Shown in pieces: positions 1 to 13,466 of a DNA stretch of 64,000 bases. Numbering within the stretch: position 1 is the first letter of the stretch; each line of letters starts with the position of its first letter. Location: the NCBI RefSeq assembly GCF_002865645.1, contig NW_020194559.1, forward strand, positions 1,054,001 to 1,118,000. The letters are read 5' to 3'. This DNA comes from Hyaloscypha bicolor E. Its lineage: Eukaryota; Ascomycota; Leotiomycetes; Helotiales; Hyaloscyphaceae. A model generated the notes under the pieces. It searched no databases. It saw only the letters and a list, made by a program, of their open reading frames with translations, and had not been told where the DNA came from. Made by a program: the position numbers and the translations under genes.

Positions 1-352
1 ATTCTAGCCAAGTTTACTTCTAGTATTATATTCTTATATATTCTTAAGAAATATATTCCTAAAAAAGAGCCCAAGAAGCCTATATTAACTATTCTTATTA
101 AGTATATATCTCTTTATAAATATAAGTAATATTTTATAAAAACTAAAGATCTTTTAATTATTAAATATTATAACTATAATAAGTTTAGCTACTATATTAG
201 ATATTATTCGGTTTTATATAATAAGGAAACCAAGGTAACTCTTTCTAGAATTAAGCTAGGCTTAGTTCCTATTTTACTAGAATATATTATTTTAGTAAAG
301 TATTTAGAGAATTTAAGCTTTAATTCTAGTATAAAACCGGGAAATAAGTACT

Positions 353-523
353 TAATGCACGTATAGATCGCAGAGTAGGGAGTTGCATTGGATAGTAAAA
401 GAGTTCATTGAACTAGCTAGAAAAGAGCTTGAGTAAAGTGTGAAGCTTCAGGAAGTAAGTACACAGATCCTGACTAAGCAGAGCGATCGCGCTAGCCCTA
501 ATTCAGTAATTCTCACTGTGACA
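353..523 (-). repeat. 3' LTR of Copia element E
   Basis: 171-bp direct repeat matching 7,140-7,310. It is the better preserved copy: it keeps TGTGACA at the right edge where the other copy has TGCGATA. The preceding 5 bases GTACT form the target duplication. Confidence 0.9.
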
Positions 524-2200
524 CATCTTCCAGGAAGGCACGATACCGTGTTCTACCTGTTTTGCCTAATTAGAGAGCTTTGAAATGGCGAAATTCGTCT
601 AATATATGGGTTTTGCAGAGCCGCATTAATATTCCGATCCAAATAGGCTTAGCGCGTGTCGTTTCCCCAGATCACCGAATTCCAGGGGATCCCTATATAA
701 ACCCCCCCTTTTTACTAACTCTAGAGCCTCTAATTAAATGCTCTTCTTTAATACCCTTCCAGAGATCCCTTCCCAAGCTTCCGATTATTATAAACATGGC
801 TTCTACCTCTTCTCGCGCTACTATTAAGTTAATTCCGGCTCGCAAATCCAAGGTATTTTTAACCCAAAATACGTTCTTGCTTTACCTTTTACTAACTTTG
901 GATAGTATTAAGTAGCTCGCAAGTCCGCCATAAGTATAGCTCTTGACTATTAATATAAAGCTTACTTTTAATAGAGTATTAAGGTTCAGATCCCTATAGC
1001 GTCTTCTAATACTTCTAGTACCCCTTTACTAAAGGTAAAGAAGTCTATACTAAAGCCTCGCACTCCTTGTCTTACTTATACTAGTCTTAGAGAGATCCCT
1101 TATATAGGTTATTATAAGTTCTCTATACTATTCCAAAGCTCGTTTTGACTTAATATAGTCTTATTTGCTCTAAAGGGCAAGAGTAATAGTTCTTGCTATA
1201 ATGCTATTAGCTAAGGTTTTTATTACTAGAAGTATGCTTCTAGTTATTCTTATTTAGCTATTCCGATCTCTTATATTCCTATTATATAGCTCTTTCTTAT
1301 AGAACTTCCGATTACCAAAGACGCCATAAGCTCTCTTTTCTTAATTCTCTTTTATAGATTCTAACTATTTTAAAGCGTTTGTCCGCTCTTAGGTACTTTA
1401 TTTATATTATGCTTGAGATTACCGAATCTAATAAAGAGAATAGTAGTAAGAGCTTTTCTACTAAGGTTTAAGAAGCTATTAAGAGAAATGAGAAATGGTC
1501 TAATCGGGTAAAGGGCCTTCTATATAAGCTTATTAATGCCATAGTAGAGCGCCTTTAGATCTCCTACTATTAGCTCTCAGGCTCTATTATTTTAATAGAT
1601 TTTATAAATAAAAGGCATAAATAAAAGCCTCTTTTTATATTATTTAATTATTTCGATCTTTGCTCTAATATCCTAAAGATTTAATAAAGCTCTAAAGTTC
1701 TCGAATTTGAATTAGGGTAGATTTTTCGTAAGTTCGTCCGCAGGCATACTACTTATTTAAAGGTATATAACTTGAAATACGCCTTTACTATACTCTTAAT
1801 ATAGCCATATATTCTAGATATTAATATAATAGAGCTTTATAGTAATCCTTTTGTTCTCTCTAATAATTAGTTGAATAGTCTACTTATTATTATAGAATAT
1901 GGTCCAGAGCTCTCTAAGATCTAAGCTTAGATCCCTAAATAGCCTCTAGAGAGCCATAGTCTCCCTTACTATATGAGTGACTTTATGTATTTCTAATTTG
2001 GTTAAAGAGGTAGTTATAGAGCTCTATTAAGCGGCTTTCCATAATATTAAACCTCTAAATAAGGAGATTATATACCCATAGCTTAATTGTTATATATCTA
2101 GGTTATTTGTATATGAAGTATTAGATGCGATTTATAGCTATATCTCTCTGTATTTCCCATTATACTAAATTACTAGAAACCGGGTTCTAAATAGGTATTG
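524..2200 (+). pseudogene. Possible antisense accessory ORF inside Copia E, RIP-broken
   Basis: Between the end of the Copia pol region and its 3' LTR there is about 1.7 kb not needed for gag-pol. On the strand opposite to pol there is a TATA-like CTATATAAA at about 692, an ATG at 796 followed by a short Ser/Thr-rich N-terminus (MASTSSRATIKLIPARK), and then, after a frame change and several stops, coding-like sequence including PRTPCLTYTSLREIPYIG near 1,040-1,110. It may be a remnant of an extra antisense gene carried by the element. No function can be assigned, and it might be captured host sequence or chance. Confidence 0.4.
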
Positions 2201-5200
2201 GAGAGCCTAATCTATAGCTATAAAGTGCTCTGGAGTAGGGTTTGTTAAGAACTGAGAGAGTACTAAAGTAGTAAAAGCTATGTTTGGCCTAATTATAATT
2301 ATAGTATAAAGCAGTAATCTAACCTTCTCCTAATATGCCTTAATTTAATATAAATAAGCTTAACTACTATATTTCCAAAGATTAATTCCAGGTAATAGAG
2401 TACTAGGGCACTTCCTATTTACTACCCTAAATTTCTTGGTAATCTTCTTAATATAGGTATTATAAACTAGCCAGAGCTTTTTAGCCTTCCGATCTCTAAT
2501 TACACGAATCCCTAGGAACTACTCTATATCCCGCATATTATAAAGCTCATAAACTATCTTAATCTAAGTAATAATTAATTGAGCACGCGCTTCGTTATTC
2601 TTATAATAGAGCACTTAAAAGTTATTTATATAGAATATAATAAAGACCTTATAATCTGTATTCACGTAAATATAGGGCTCTTTATTAAGTCTAGAGAGTC
2701 TAATTCTCTTGAGAGTATCTGTCTAGTACTTGTACTATAGAGCAGGAAAGTCTTATAGCCCATATAGAGCTCAATCTACCTCTACTACGTATCCTGGTAC
2801 CTTGAAACCGTCTGGTAGCTTGCATACTATTATAGGCCTATTAGAATCTCTTTCCGTATTAATAAACGCGTTTATAATATTGAATTACTTTATTTCTAGA
2901 TTAAAATAAGCTGTAATTATACTAGTTACTCGAAAAGACCTTGCTACGAGCATAGTAGTATACGTAAATAGGAGTAATATCTTCTCTTAAAGATCTTTAT
3001 GAACTATTAGCCTTGAGTAGTACCAAGTAATATATTTATTAGAATCGATTTTATACGTAAATATCTATTTTAAAGGAATTAGAGGTACGCTTGCTTTATT
3101 ACTAGGAATAATTCTCTAGTAATTTCGAGCTTTAAAGTTATTAATCTCTAGTTTAGTATCCGATTTGAAATACTCCCTAGCTAGGTACTTCTCCAGATTA
3201 TTCCATGTCTTTAGAGCCTTCGGAAGATTATTAATATAAATTTTTCTCATTATTATACTACCCGGAGCGCTCTGCTCTGGGTATACTCTTAATTAAACTA
3301 CTGCCATAATTACGGTATATATAGTCTTGTAATTAAATTCCTTCTCATAATTCTCTAGCTAATTAGGCTAGAGAGACCCTAAAAGAGACTCTAAGTAGTT
3401 GATCTAATTTGATTCACTTATTATTTATAGTAGTGCGCTTATTATAGTAATTATATTACTACTAGCTTTACCTAGATCTCTGTCCTAATTATTTCCCTTA
3501 CGCGAGCGTGTTTGGATCGGCCCTTCTCTAGTTCTAATAATTGGCTTCTTTATTTATTTTCTCTTTAGTTTTGCTATTTAATCTTCTACTTTAGCTAAGC
3601 TATTTACTCTTTCTATAGAGGATTCTTTTATTTCTATTAAGCTATCTGCTCGTTTCATGAGTAAGCTTCCTGCTTTACTCGCAGGAGCTATTAGTAGACC
3701 TTATTACTAGTCCTAAGAAGATCCTTCCCTGCTTTTATTAGTTTGATGCATTTCCCTAACGGTTCCGGTATGCTCTATTATATCTCTCTTTATAGTACTA
3801 AGCCTTCTTGAGAGCTTAGTACCTTTATTTCCACTGCTCCTAGGCTCTAGTATACTTTCTGGCTCTAGAGTGCTTTGTGAAGTTATGAGTTCTATTCCTA
3901 GTAAGGCTATAGAGCTCCCTATTCCCGAGTTATAACTAATTAGTATGCTCGTGAGCTCTTCTAATTATTAGTTCGTTTACTCGTTACTTCCTAGTTTAGG
4001 CTTATTTTCTGTTTGCTTTAATAAGCTATTATACCATAATCCCTTATTCTCAAAGATTAATTTAGTATCCTAAATCTTATTCTCTAGAAATAGTTCTACT
4101 ATGTTCTTTATGATCTCTATACTATGGCCTTTAGTATATTTATGATCCTTTTTATAGAGTATATTCTCGTTAAATATAATATTACGTGTAATAATTACTT
4201 TATTAAGTACGGGAACCCAGATTTTATAAATATTAAACGTAATATATCTAATTAAATATCTAATATGCCCGCGTAATATAACCTTAAATACTCTCTTATT
4301 CCGTCCTACTTCGCGGTCCTTAATTATTAGATATGCCCTAGAACCATATATATAGATCCTATTTCAATTAGGCCTGAGATTAACTATTATTTGAGCTATG
4401 AGCTCTGGGTTATACTAACGGAAATAATTGCGGAACCACGAATTGAGTACTTCATTTAGTGTTCTCTAGTGATTTATATATAAGGGGCTCCGATTATATA
4501 AGTAGATTGCGGCCATAAAGCTCTCTGGCCATAGCTTTTCAGGCAAATTAGCTATTAAGCATATTATAATAGCCTTATTTATAATCTCCTGCCCTACTTA
4601 CTCGGTATTACCGTTTAGCTTATGCGTATATAAAAGAGAAAGCTCGATTTCAATGCCTTCTTCCTTTGCCTAGATCTAATAGGCTAATATTTCTTAGATT
4701 AAAATAACTACTTTCTCCTAATTATGCTTAATATAAGTAATTAAAAGGTTATATTACTTACGTACCTATTATTTAAAATCCCTAATTATATTAAATACTA
4801 CTAAACCCCCTTTACTTTATAGAAGATATCTAAAGAGCTTTCTACTAAATTCATCCTTAATTATTAGAATCCAGCTCAAATTATTATAGCTATTTAGGTA
4901 ATTAAATAAGTCCTATAAGATCCTCTAAAATAGTTAAGCAGACTTTCTCTTAGTCGGCTTACGCGAGATTACTTGCCTAGCATATGCCTGAGTGCAAAAT
5001 TCGTATATAATCCTTATTAGTCTATTAATTTTCATATTATATACGTGATTAATGAGCTTTTATAGAGCTTTGTGGGCTAAATGCCCTGCTCTTACATGCC
5101 ATTTTTCTTCTGAATTACTTCTTGGCTTAAGATATTCCCTTAATTTCTTATACCGAGCTCTAATTAAATATTCGAGTATTAGAAACATGAGTATACCGCT

Positions 5201-7139
5201 AGTACTAGTAGGAATTTCGAACGGAATATTAGAGTAAGTAGAGAGCGGCTTATATTTAAGGAAAACTAAATTAAACCTATATTCTAATTATATTAATATT
5301 ATATTCTCTTTATAATCTCCTAATCTAATTATAAGATTATATCCATAATACTAAGCTTTCTTTTTCACTAGGCGAGCTTCGGAAATAATATTCACATGGA
5401 ATCCTTTAATAACTATAATATCGTGAAGAATTAGATCTTTAGTACGCGGTCTCGCGGGTCTATTAATCATGTTTTTAATTATATAAGTACTATGTCTAAT
5501 AATTAGAAGACTAGTTATTTCTGCTTTCACGTAATTATTAATTTTTGCCTTAATAAAAGTGCCAGAATTAATTAGATCCTTACTATTAACCAGGTATATG
5601 GTACCGCAGTTATCTAGTAAGGTATTCTGAGAAAGCGAATATCTTGAGAAATCGAGTATTATATAGATCCCCTAACCTGGGCTCTGGATTATAAGTATAG
5701 GATCTACTAGAGCGGTATTAAAGTTCCTAGGAAATTGGGTTCCGGATACTTTAGGCTCTTTTTTAGAACTAGTACCGGGTATTAGCTTTTCCATAGCTTA
5801 TCTACTAGTGATTTTCATACCATATTTCTCTTCTAGCTAAGGTTTCAGATCTTTCTAATACTCGGTCAAGATCCTTTCCCGGATTTTTCTAATCTATTCC
5901 TTATTAGGCTTGAATTTTATTCAAGTTTTACTTAATCCGGTAATCGTAATTTCTATAGTAATATAGCTAAGTAGGTCCTACTTATGCTTATATATTTTGG
6001 AATTCTTATAAGGGCACTTATAGTGCTTATGCTTATCCAAATCGGGTTTGCCGTCCGATCCTTTACTAGTTTAATTCCCGAGTATTATAAAGATTATAGG
6101 AGCTCCTAAGTACTTGGCGTTCTAATTTTCCAAAATAATCTAATTAAATACCTGGCCATACTATTCAAGCATAAGAATCGGAAGCCCTAGTTCGTCTTTA
6201 CTATATAGATTACTAAGCTATTCTATTGCCCAGGTTAGTGCGAGTTTCCGCTAGAGGGCTATTAAGAACTTGATTACTACTAGAGTGCCTTTGATTTCGG
6301 CAATTTTGAGAGCTCTGGCTCTATTAAGCGCCTTCTCCTAATTAGTAAACTAGCGCTTTGGGCTTATTCCTTCTTTGCTTGCTTATAGTAGGACCGAGCT
6401 ATATGCTCTCCAAGCGGCAGTAATTTGTGCTATATTCGTAGAACCGTATTTCGTTAATAAAGCCTTGAGAACCTCGCGAATAGAGCTTTACTTACTCTCT
6501 TTAAGGCCTAATATGGAGTTCGTAAGGATCTCTATATTAACTATTTAACGGAGCCACTGCCTAATTACACGGTAGCGTACTAGCTTATTTGTCTAGTCTA
6601 GTTTCTTGATCTCATAGTCCCGTAAGAGCGCCAAATAGTAATCTCTAATATCCCCGAATATTATAGGCTATAGAGATACTAGTTTCGATCCTTTCTTAAC
6701 TATGGGTCAAGTGTCTTTGTCCCAATTTTCCGCATTAACTTGGTATCTAGTATAGTAATCCTCTATTTCCTTTAGTATAAGCTTATTAATTATAGGGAGA
6801 GGCCTAGGAAGAGCTGCCATATTCGTTTTAATTACTTTATTATTAAATGGGTTAATCTTATCCCAGATATCCTCGTTACCTACTACTTTACGGAGAGCGT
6901 TAAACCAGTCCGCCCAGGAACTATAGTCTTTCAGGATAATAATCTTTACCATGGCTTCTAATATAATCGCGATTAAGCTTTGGAAATTATAGGAACTATG
7001 GGAATAGTTTCTGTTAATTAGTTAATATCGGAAATGCGAACTAAAGTGTGATTTTTAAAGAATAAATTAAATAAGCTCTTGAATACTCTCTGCGGCGTGC
7101 TAATTAGGAAGCTTATTAGTGCGAGGCCGGGCTCATAAC

Positions 7140-7310
7140 TAATGCACGTATAGATCACAGAGTAGGGAGTTATATTAGATAGTAAAAGAGTTTATTAAAC
7201 TAGCTAGAAAAGAGCTTAAGTAAAGTATAAAGCTTTAGGAAGTAAGTATACAGATCCTGACTAAGCAGAGCAATCGCGCTAGCCCCAATTCAGTAATTCT
7301 CACTGCGATA
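7140..7310 (-). repeat. 5' LTR of Copia element E
   Basis: 171-bp direct repeat of 353-523 with additional C-to-T and G-to-A changes. It is followed by the target duplication GTACT. Because the element is read on the - strand, this copy is the upstream LTR. Confidence 0.9.
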
Positions 7311-10300
7311 GTACTTCTAAAGAAAGTTTTTACTTTAGGAACTTATAATATAGATTTAGTAGAAATTAATTTAACTTATCTAATAAGAGGAAATACTTTT
7401 ATAATATCCTATATTATTAGTATAAATAGATTAGGAATTAAGTCTTTTTCTTTTATTAATACTAGAGCTAATAATTATGCTTTTATTAATATAAAGCTTA
7501 TTTAGCTTATAGAATAATTCTTAGAAATAAAACCATAATTCCTTTTCTTATCTTATATTATATATAGTTTTAATAGAAAGCTAACTAAGTTTACTAAGAA
7601 ATATATAGAAGTATTACTTCTAATTAATAAATAAAGTATTAATATATTTATAATTATCCTAAATCTTAAAGATTATAATATTATTCTTAGTAGAAAATAG
7701 GTAATATATATTAATATTCTAGTTAATTATAGAAGATATAGGCTTATATAGCTAAAGAATAAGCCTAAATCTATATAATTCGGTTATATTATTAGTATTT
7801 TATAATAATAGCTAGAAAAGTAATCTAATAAGAAGTATTAAAAGAATATTAATTAATAAGATTCTATTATAAGTTATTTCTGGAAACTTTTTATTCTAAA
7901 GTAATTTTTTTTCTTTTGGACTAATTAGAGGAAATTATATAAAACTATAAAAAAGAAGCTTCTATAGCCTAATTAAAATATAATACCCAAATAAAAGCTA
8001 AAGAAGCAAGAAGAAGTCCTTAATAAAGAGTAAATATTAGACTTAGCTATTCTTATTTCTATAATATTTAATTATATAGCTAAGAAAGAAAATATTATTA
8101 TTAGTTAAATCTTTATTTATAAGATTAATAAGAAATTTAAAGCTCGGAAAAAGAAGCTATTTCTGGCCCAGAGAATTAATAACTAAGAAAAATAGAACTT
8201 TAGTAGTTATAGAGGATATTGCCTTTAGAACTTAAGAAATATATATTTATTTTCTCTAAGAAAAAATCTAATATTTTTTTTTCTTATAAATTATATAATT
8301 ATAAGATTTAGATTAAAGGCCTAAAAGAACCAAAAGTATTAGATATTAATTTCTCTAGTAATAGTTTATTTAAAAGCTTCTAGAAATTAAGTATTTCTTG
8401 GAAAATAATCTAGTTAAAGGCTTTATTAAAACTAGTTAGGCTCTTTTTACTTTACTAGTTCTTTTTATAAAGAAAGCAAATAGAGGTTTATACTTCTATA
8501 TTAATTTTTGCCGCCTAAATAATATTATCCAAAAGAATTAATATCCTCTTTCTCTTATTAATAAGACTTTAAATTAATTATCTAAAGCCAAGATTTATAT
8601 TAAATTAGATATTAATTAAGCTTTCTATTATATAGCTATAGATTCGAACTTTTAGGAACTAATAATATTCCGTATTTATTATAAAGTATATAAATATAAT
8701 GTTTTTTTTAGAAAAGCCTTATAAATAGGCCGGCTATATATTAATATTATATAAATATTATATTCTTTAAGTATCTAGATAACTTTTATATAGTATATTT
8801 TAATAATATTCTTATTTACTTAGAGAATCTAGTAGAATATAAATAATATATCTAAAAAGTACTAGATTACTTATATCTTACTAGCCTCTAAATAAATATT
8901 AAGAAATCGGAATTTAAAATTATATATATAAAGTATTTGGGCTTTATTATTTCTATATCTAATATTAAAGTAAATTTTAATAAAATTAAAGTAATATATA
9001 ACTAGTAACTCCTAAAAATAGTTAAGAATATATAGTTCTTTCTTGGCTTCTATAACTTTTATAAATACTTTATTAGAAAATATAGGCAAATTACTAAATT
9101 TCTTATCTTATTTATAAAAAAAAGTATTTCCTTTAAATAATTCGAATAATACTAAAAGGCTTTTATTTATTTAAAAAAAGCTATAATTTCTATTCTAGTT
9201 TTATAATATTATAATCTAGATTTATTTATAATAGTAAAAATAAATATATTTAAAAAAGTAATTACTAGCCTACTTTCTTAATAAAACCTAGAAATAGGTC
9301 TTTAGTATCTTATAGCTTATTTTTCTAAAATTATATTTCTAGTAAAGTTTAATTATAATATATATAATAAGAAATACTTATTATAGTTTAAATACTAGAA
9401 AAATAGAAAGCTAAGCTAAAAGGCCTTTAGAATACTTTCTTTAAGATCTATTCTAATTACTATATCTTAAAGTATTTTATAATTACTAAGAAGCTCTTTT
9501 CTTAATAAGCTAAATAGGCTAAGCTCTTATTTTACTATTATTTTAAGCTTATATATTATTCTATAAAATTAAATAAGTAAATAAATACTTTATTATAAAA
9601 ATAAAATAAAGTAAATATTTAGGGCCAGATTAAAAAAAAGCTATAAACTCAAGTATTTTTTTCTAAAAATAAGATTAATTCGGAGATTATCTATAACTTA
9701 TAGCTTATAGTAATATTTTATAAGATTGGCTTATTTAATCCGGAATTCGGCCCTAAAAACCAAGTATATACTAAAGACTTTCTAAAGAAAAATATTTCTA
9801 TTAGAGGTATAATTTCCCTAGAAAAAAGTATTTTCTTAGAAGCTTTACTAGTAAACTCTACTATAATAGCCCTTATAAAAGTACTATTAGAGGCTCCTGT
9901 CGAGTATAATAGTTTATAACTTATAAATAAGATCCTATAAAATAATTATATATTACTAGATCTAGAGAAATTATATATAATAGCCTAAGCCAAAAATAAT
10001 ATCTAGATATTATAAGATAGCTTTCTTTTATACTATAAAAAACTTTATATTATAGAGAATAAAATAATTCCCGGGCTACTTTTATAAATTATTCTAATTT
10101 ATAAAGTATATAATAAACTTCTTTCTAGATATTCTAAATATATAAAGCTTTATTAGCTATTAAAGAAGTAATATTACTAGCTATTTATAAGCAAGAATAT
10201 TAATTAATACTATAGTAATTACTATATTTATAGAAGATTATATATATCTAGAAATAAGAAGCCTAGTTTGTTTTATTTCTTTCTAGTTCCTAATTATTTC

Positions 10301-11614
10301 TGGTAATATATTACTATAGACTTTAAGAGCTATCTAAAAAGCAAATCGAACTATAATATAATTATTATATTTGTGAATTACTTATCTAAATACCTAATTA
10401 TAATTCCCGTATAAGATATAATTATAGCTAAATAGCTAGTACTTCTATTTTTATTTTATATAATATACTAAATAAGTATTCCAGAAATAATTATATTAGA
10501 TTAGGAACTCTAATTTATATTTAATTTTTAAAGCAAATTCTATATAAGAATTAGTATAAAGCTTAAGCTCTTTATAGCTAATTATTTCTAAATAAATAAA
10601 TAAATAGAAATTATTAATTAGTACTTTAATTAGAGATTATACTCGTATATTAACTATTATTAGGATAACTAGAATAAATAAGTTACTATAATTAATTATT
10701 AATAAGCTTTTCTTTAATATAAAACTATTAGCTAATTCCTATTTATAACTAAAAAGAATTATAAGCCTCGTACCTTTCTAGACTAGAACTTTCTTATTAA
10801 AGCTAACTTACCTAAAAAGAAGCTAAATAGAAATAAAGCTAAAGTATTAGTAAATTAATTATATAAATTATAATAACTTGCCTAAGGCTATATAAAGCAA
10901 ATATAGGAATAATATATAATATAAGCTAATAAATATTATTATCTAATTAATTTCAAAATAGGAAATAAAATATAAATTACTATAAAGTATTAGAAATCCG
11001 ATTATTTAAATCAGAAGCTAAGAAACCAAATAGAGGGCCTATTTGAGATTCTAGAATAGTATAGCTATTTATTTCTCCTAAAACTATTAGAAACTATAAA
11101 GATATATCTAGTTTTTTATATAAAGAAACTATAAAAAGACTTCTAGAATTCTTTACTAGATTAAATAAACCCGGAACTATTTCTATTAATATTAGAGAAT
11201 AGTAAATAAGAATATAATATTAAATAGGTTATTATAGTTAAGCTAGTAAGAAATAGGCTAAAGTATAAAATCTAGTAAATTAGTTAGGATAAAAATCTAG
11301 TATAATATCTAGCTTTAGTACTAAGTAATAGCTTTCTAATTTTATAAAGTTTCTATAATAATAATATTAATATACTAGAACTTTTATAAAACCTATAATA
11401 CTAGCTAGATTATATAAAAAATAATACTTATTTAGAATTATATAAAAATAATAATAAATTCTTCTAGATTATATAATAAAGATACTAGCCTTTTATATAT
11501 AATATTTATATCCGAGATACTAGTTTTATTTTAGGAAAGAGTATAATATAAAATTAGATAAATTAATAGCTTTTATAAAGCTCGGAAATAAGCTTATTAT
11601 AAAAAGAAAAGTAA

Positions 11615-11912
11615 TATTATAATTTCTAGATATCCGGTATCTGAGATACTTTATTAGATACTAGATGCCTTCTAAATATATATAATATAGCTGCCTTACT
11701 AGAGAAATATACTTGAAATATACTAGAGAAATATACTTGAAATATACTAGAGATATTTAGAAGGCTAAGCCCTTTTAGAACTAGTATACTATAAGATATA
11801 TATACTTCCTTATAGCCTTCTATATTCTAGTTTTCTTTTTTTTAGCTTTAAATCGTTTTTATAAGAGATCTTTTACCTTATTTTCTAAGCCCTAAATACT
11901 ATACTTATAATA
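11615..11912 (+). repeat. 3' LTR of Gypsy A1
   Basis: Matches, in reverse complement, the LTRs of Gypsy A2 at 29,713-29,978 and 42,127-42,392. It is about 30 bp longer, largely because of a 24-bp tandem duplication (about 11,697-11,750) containing ACTAGAGAAATATACTTGAA. The ends correspond to degraded TGTTA...TAACA termini. Confidence 0.8.
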
Positions 11913-13220
11913 ATTACTAGAATTATTTTTATATAAGAATATTAGTATAAAAACTTCTAAATTATTTTTATAAAAAATATTACTATTATAAATAATAAGA
12001 ATACTATTTATTAAGATTTCTTTATTAAGAACTAATATATTACTTAATATACTAGAGAAATATATATTATATTAGTCTATTAATTAGAAGCTTTATATAA
12101 CTTATTAATTACTATTTAAACTATTAAATCTTTAAAAACTAATATAAAGATACTAAATAAATATATTTAATAGCTAATTAAAAATATTACTAGAAAACTA
12201 AGATTTATAAAACTAGTAAAGAAGTTCTTATATTTAATTATTTTTATAAATATTTTATTTATAAATAATAAAGATATTTTTTTCTAAATTAGATATATTC
12301 TAGTTCTAGTAAATAAAACTAGATATACTAATATTATTTATTAGTTTTCTATTAAATATAAGAGAGTTACTAGAAGTATTCTAGCTTTAGAACTTTATAG
12401 TATAGCTTATAGCTTTAATATAAATACTTTAGTTAAATCTATAATTAATAAAATACTAGAAATAAAACTATTATTAGTAATTTATATAAATTCGAAGTTA
12501 TTATATAAATATCTTATTAAATTAGGAACTATTCGAGAAAAGTATCTAATAATTAATATAATATATTTTTACCAGATATATAAATAATAAAAAATTATAA
12601 AAGTTAAATAAATTAAGAAAGAATTAAATCTTACTAATTCTATAATAAAATTAAAGCTAATAAATATTCTTAAATACCTAATTAATATAAATACTATATA
12701 ATTAAATATAAAGAAATAGGTTAAATATAAATAAAATAGAAAATAGATATATAAAATAAAAGAATATTATAAAAAAGGAAATTATATATAAAAGGCTATA
12801 GCCTTTAGTATATAACTAAAACCTTAAAAATAATATAGATATATAAAGTATTTAAGAAATCTAGTATTAGGCTAGATTAGGGAATTTATATATAATTAGA
12901 GAAAAGTATTATTTTTTATATTTTTAAAAAAGTTCTAGTATTAATATAATTATAATTATTAATAATTATATAATATAATTAAATAATATAAAAGTAATTA
13001 AAAGTAATAAAATATAAATAATAAATAATAATTATATAACTTTATATTATATAAGTAACTTAACTAGTAAACTAGATTTTTTTAGGCTTAGTAAATTTAG
13101 GAATTATATATTAATACTATAATATTATAATTCTTATTTTAAAATAATAACTTTACTAATTAATATAACTAATATTTCTATATTTATATAATAGTACTAT
13201 ATATTACTAGTAAACTAATA
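11913..13220 (+). mobile_element. 3' fragment of Copia element family C with LTR
   Basis: This stretch aligns by eye to the 3' third of the complete Copia C element (about 57,100-58,448). It includes the RNase H relic encoding INSKLLYKYLIKLGTI near 12,490-12,540, where Copia elements have a (V/T)DSKSLYDCLVKLGT-like motif. The LTR is 12,949-13,220. The upstream part was separated by the A1 insertion. All frames are broken. Confidence 0.75.
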
Positions 13221-13271
13221 TTTAATTAGCTAATATAATTATTTAATTAATATTATTTATATTTTATTATT

Positions 13272-13466
13272 TATATTTTATTTTATTTTATTTTATTTTA
13301 TTTTATTTTATTTTATTTTATTTTATTTTATTTTATTTTATTTTATTTTATTTTATTTTATTTTATTTTATTTTATTTTATTTTATTTTATTTTATTTTA
13401 TTTTATTTTATTTTATTTTATTTTATTTTATTTTATTTTATTTTATTTTATTTTATTTTATTTTAT
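13272..13466. repeat. (TTTTA)n microsatellite
   Basis: An almost perfect pentanucleotide array of about 39 TTTTA units, preceded by a few irregular TTTAT/TTATT units. It follows the Copia C LTR directly and may have grown from the AT-rich end of that LTR. Confidence 0.95.

Larger units (their letters stand above)
353..7310 (-). mobile_element. Copia-type LTR retrotransposon E inserted in Gypsy A1
   Basis: A full-length Ty1/Copia element on the - strand. Its two 171-bp LTRs are 353-523 and 7,140-7,310, flanked by a perfect 5-bp target duplication GTACT (348-352 and 7,311-7,315). The gag start survives as an open frame at 6,707-6,952, with the motif SWADWFNALR typical of Copia gag N-termini. 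Further along the - strand, around 2,600-2,830, translation through stops gives a Copia reverse transcriptase segment (LPDGFKVPGYV ... ALYGL ... FYINN, where FYVDD is expected). It is mutated by RIP but visibly less AT-saturated than its host element, so it is the younger insertion. The 524-2,200 interval carries extra sequence, described separately. Confidence 0.88.
1..11912 (+). mobile_element. Gypsy-type chromodomain LTR retrotransposon A1, RIP-degraded, left end outside window
   Basis: Remnant of a Gypsy (chromovirus-type) retrotransposon read on the + strand and interrupted by the Copia element at 353-7,310. Translating through the stops gives, in order: a gag zinc-knuckle relic (about 163-210), a protease-like block near 7,440-7,500, reverse transcriptase with a recognisable LDINQAF motif (about 8,600) and the YLGFIIS...FLGFYNFY segment (about 8,930-9,070), an integrase region (about 10,150-10,900), and a chromodomain-like tail (about 11,210-11,345) in which expected Trp codons are TAG. 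The 3' LTR is 11,615-11,912. The 5' LTR lies to the left of the window. No frame is intact, so the element is dead. Family assignment rests on the RT/RNase H junction and is secure; domain edges are approximate. Confidence 0.85.
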
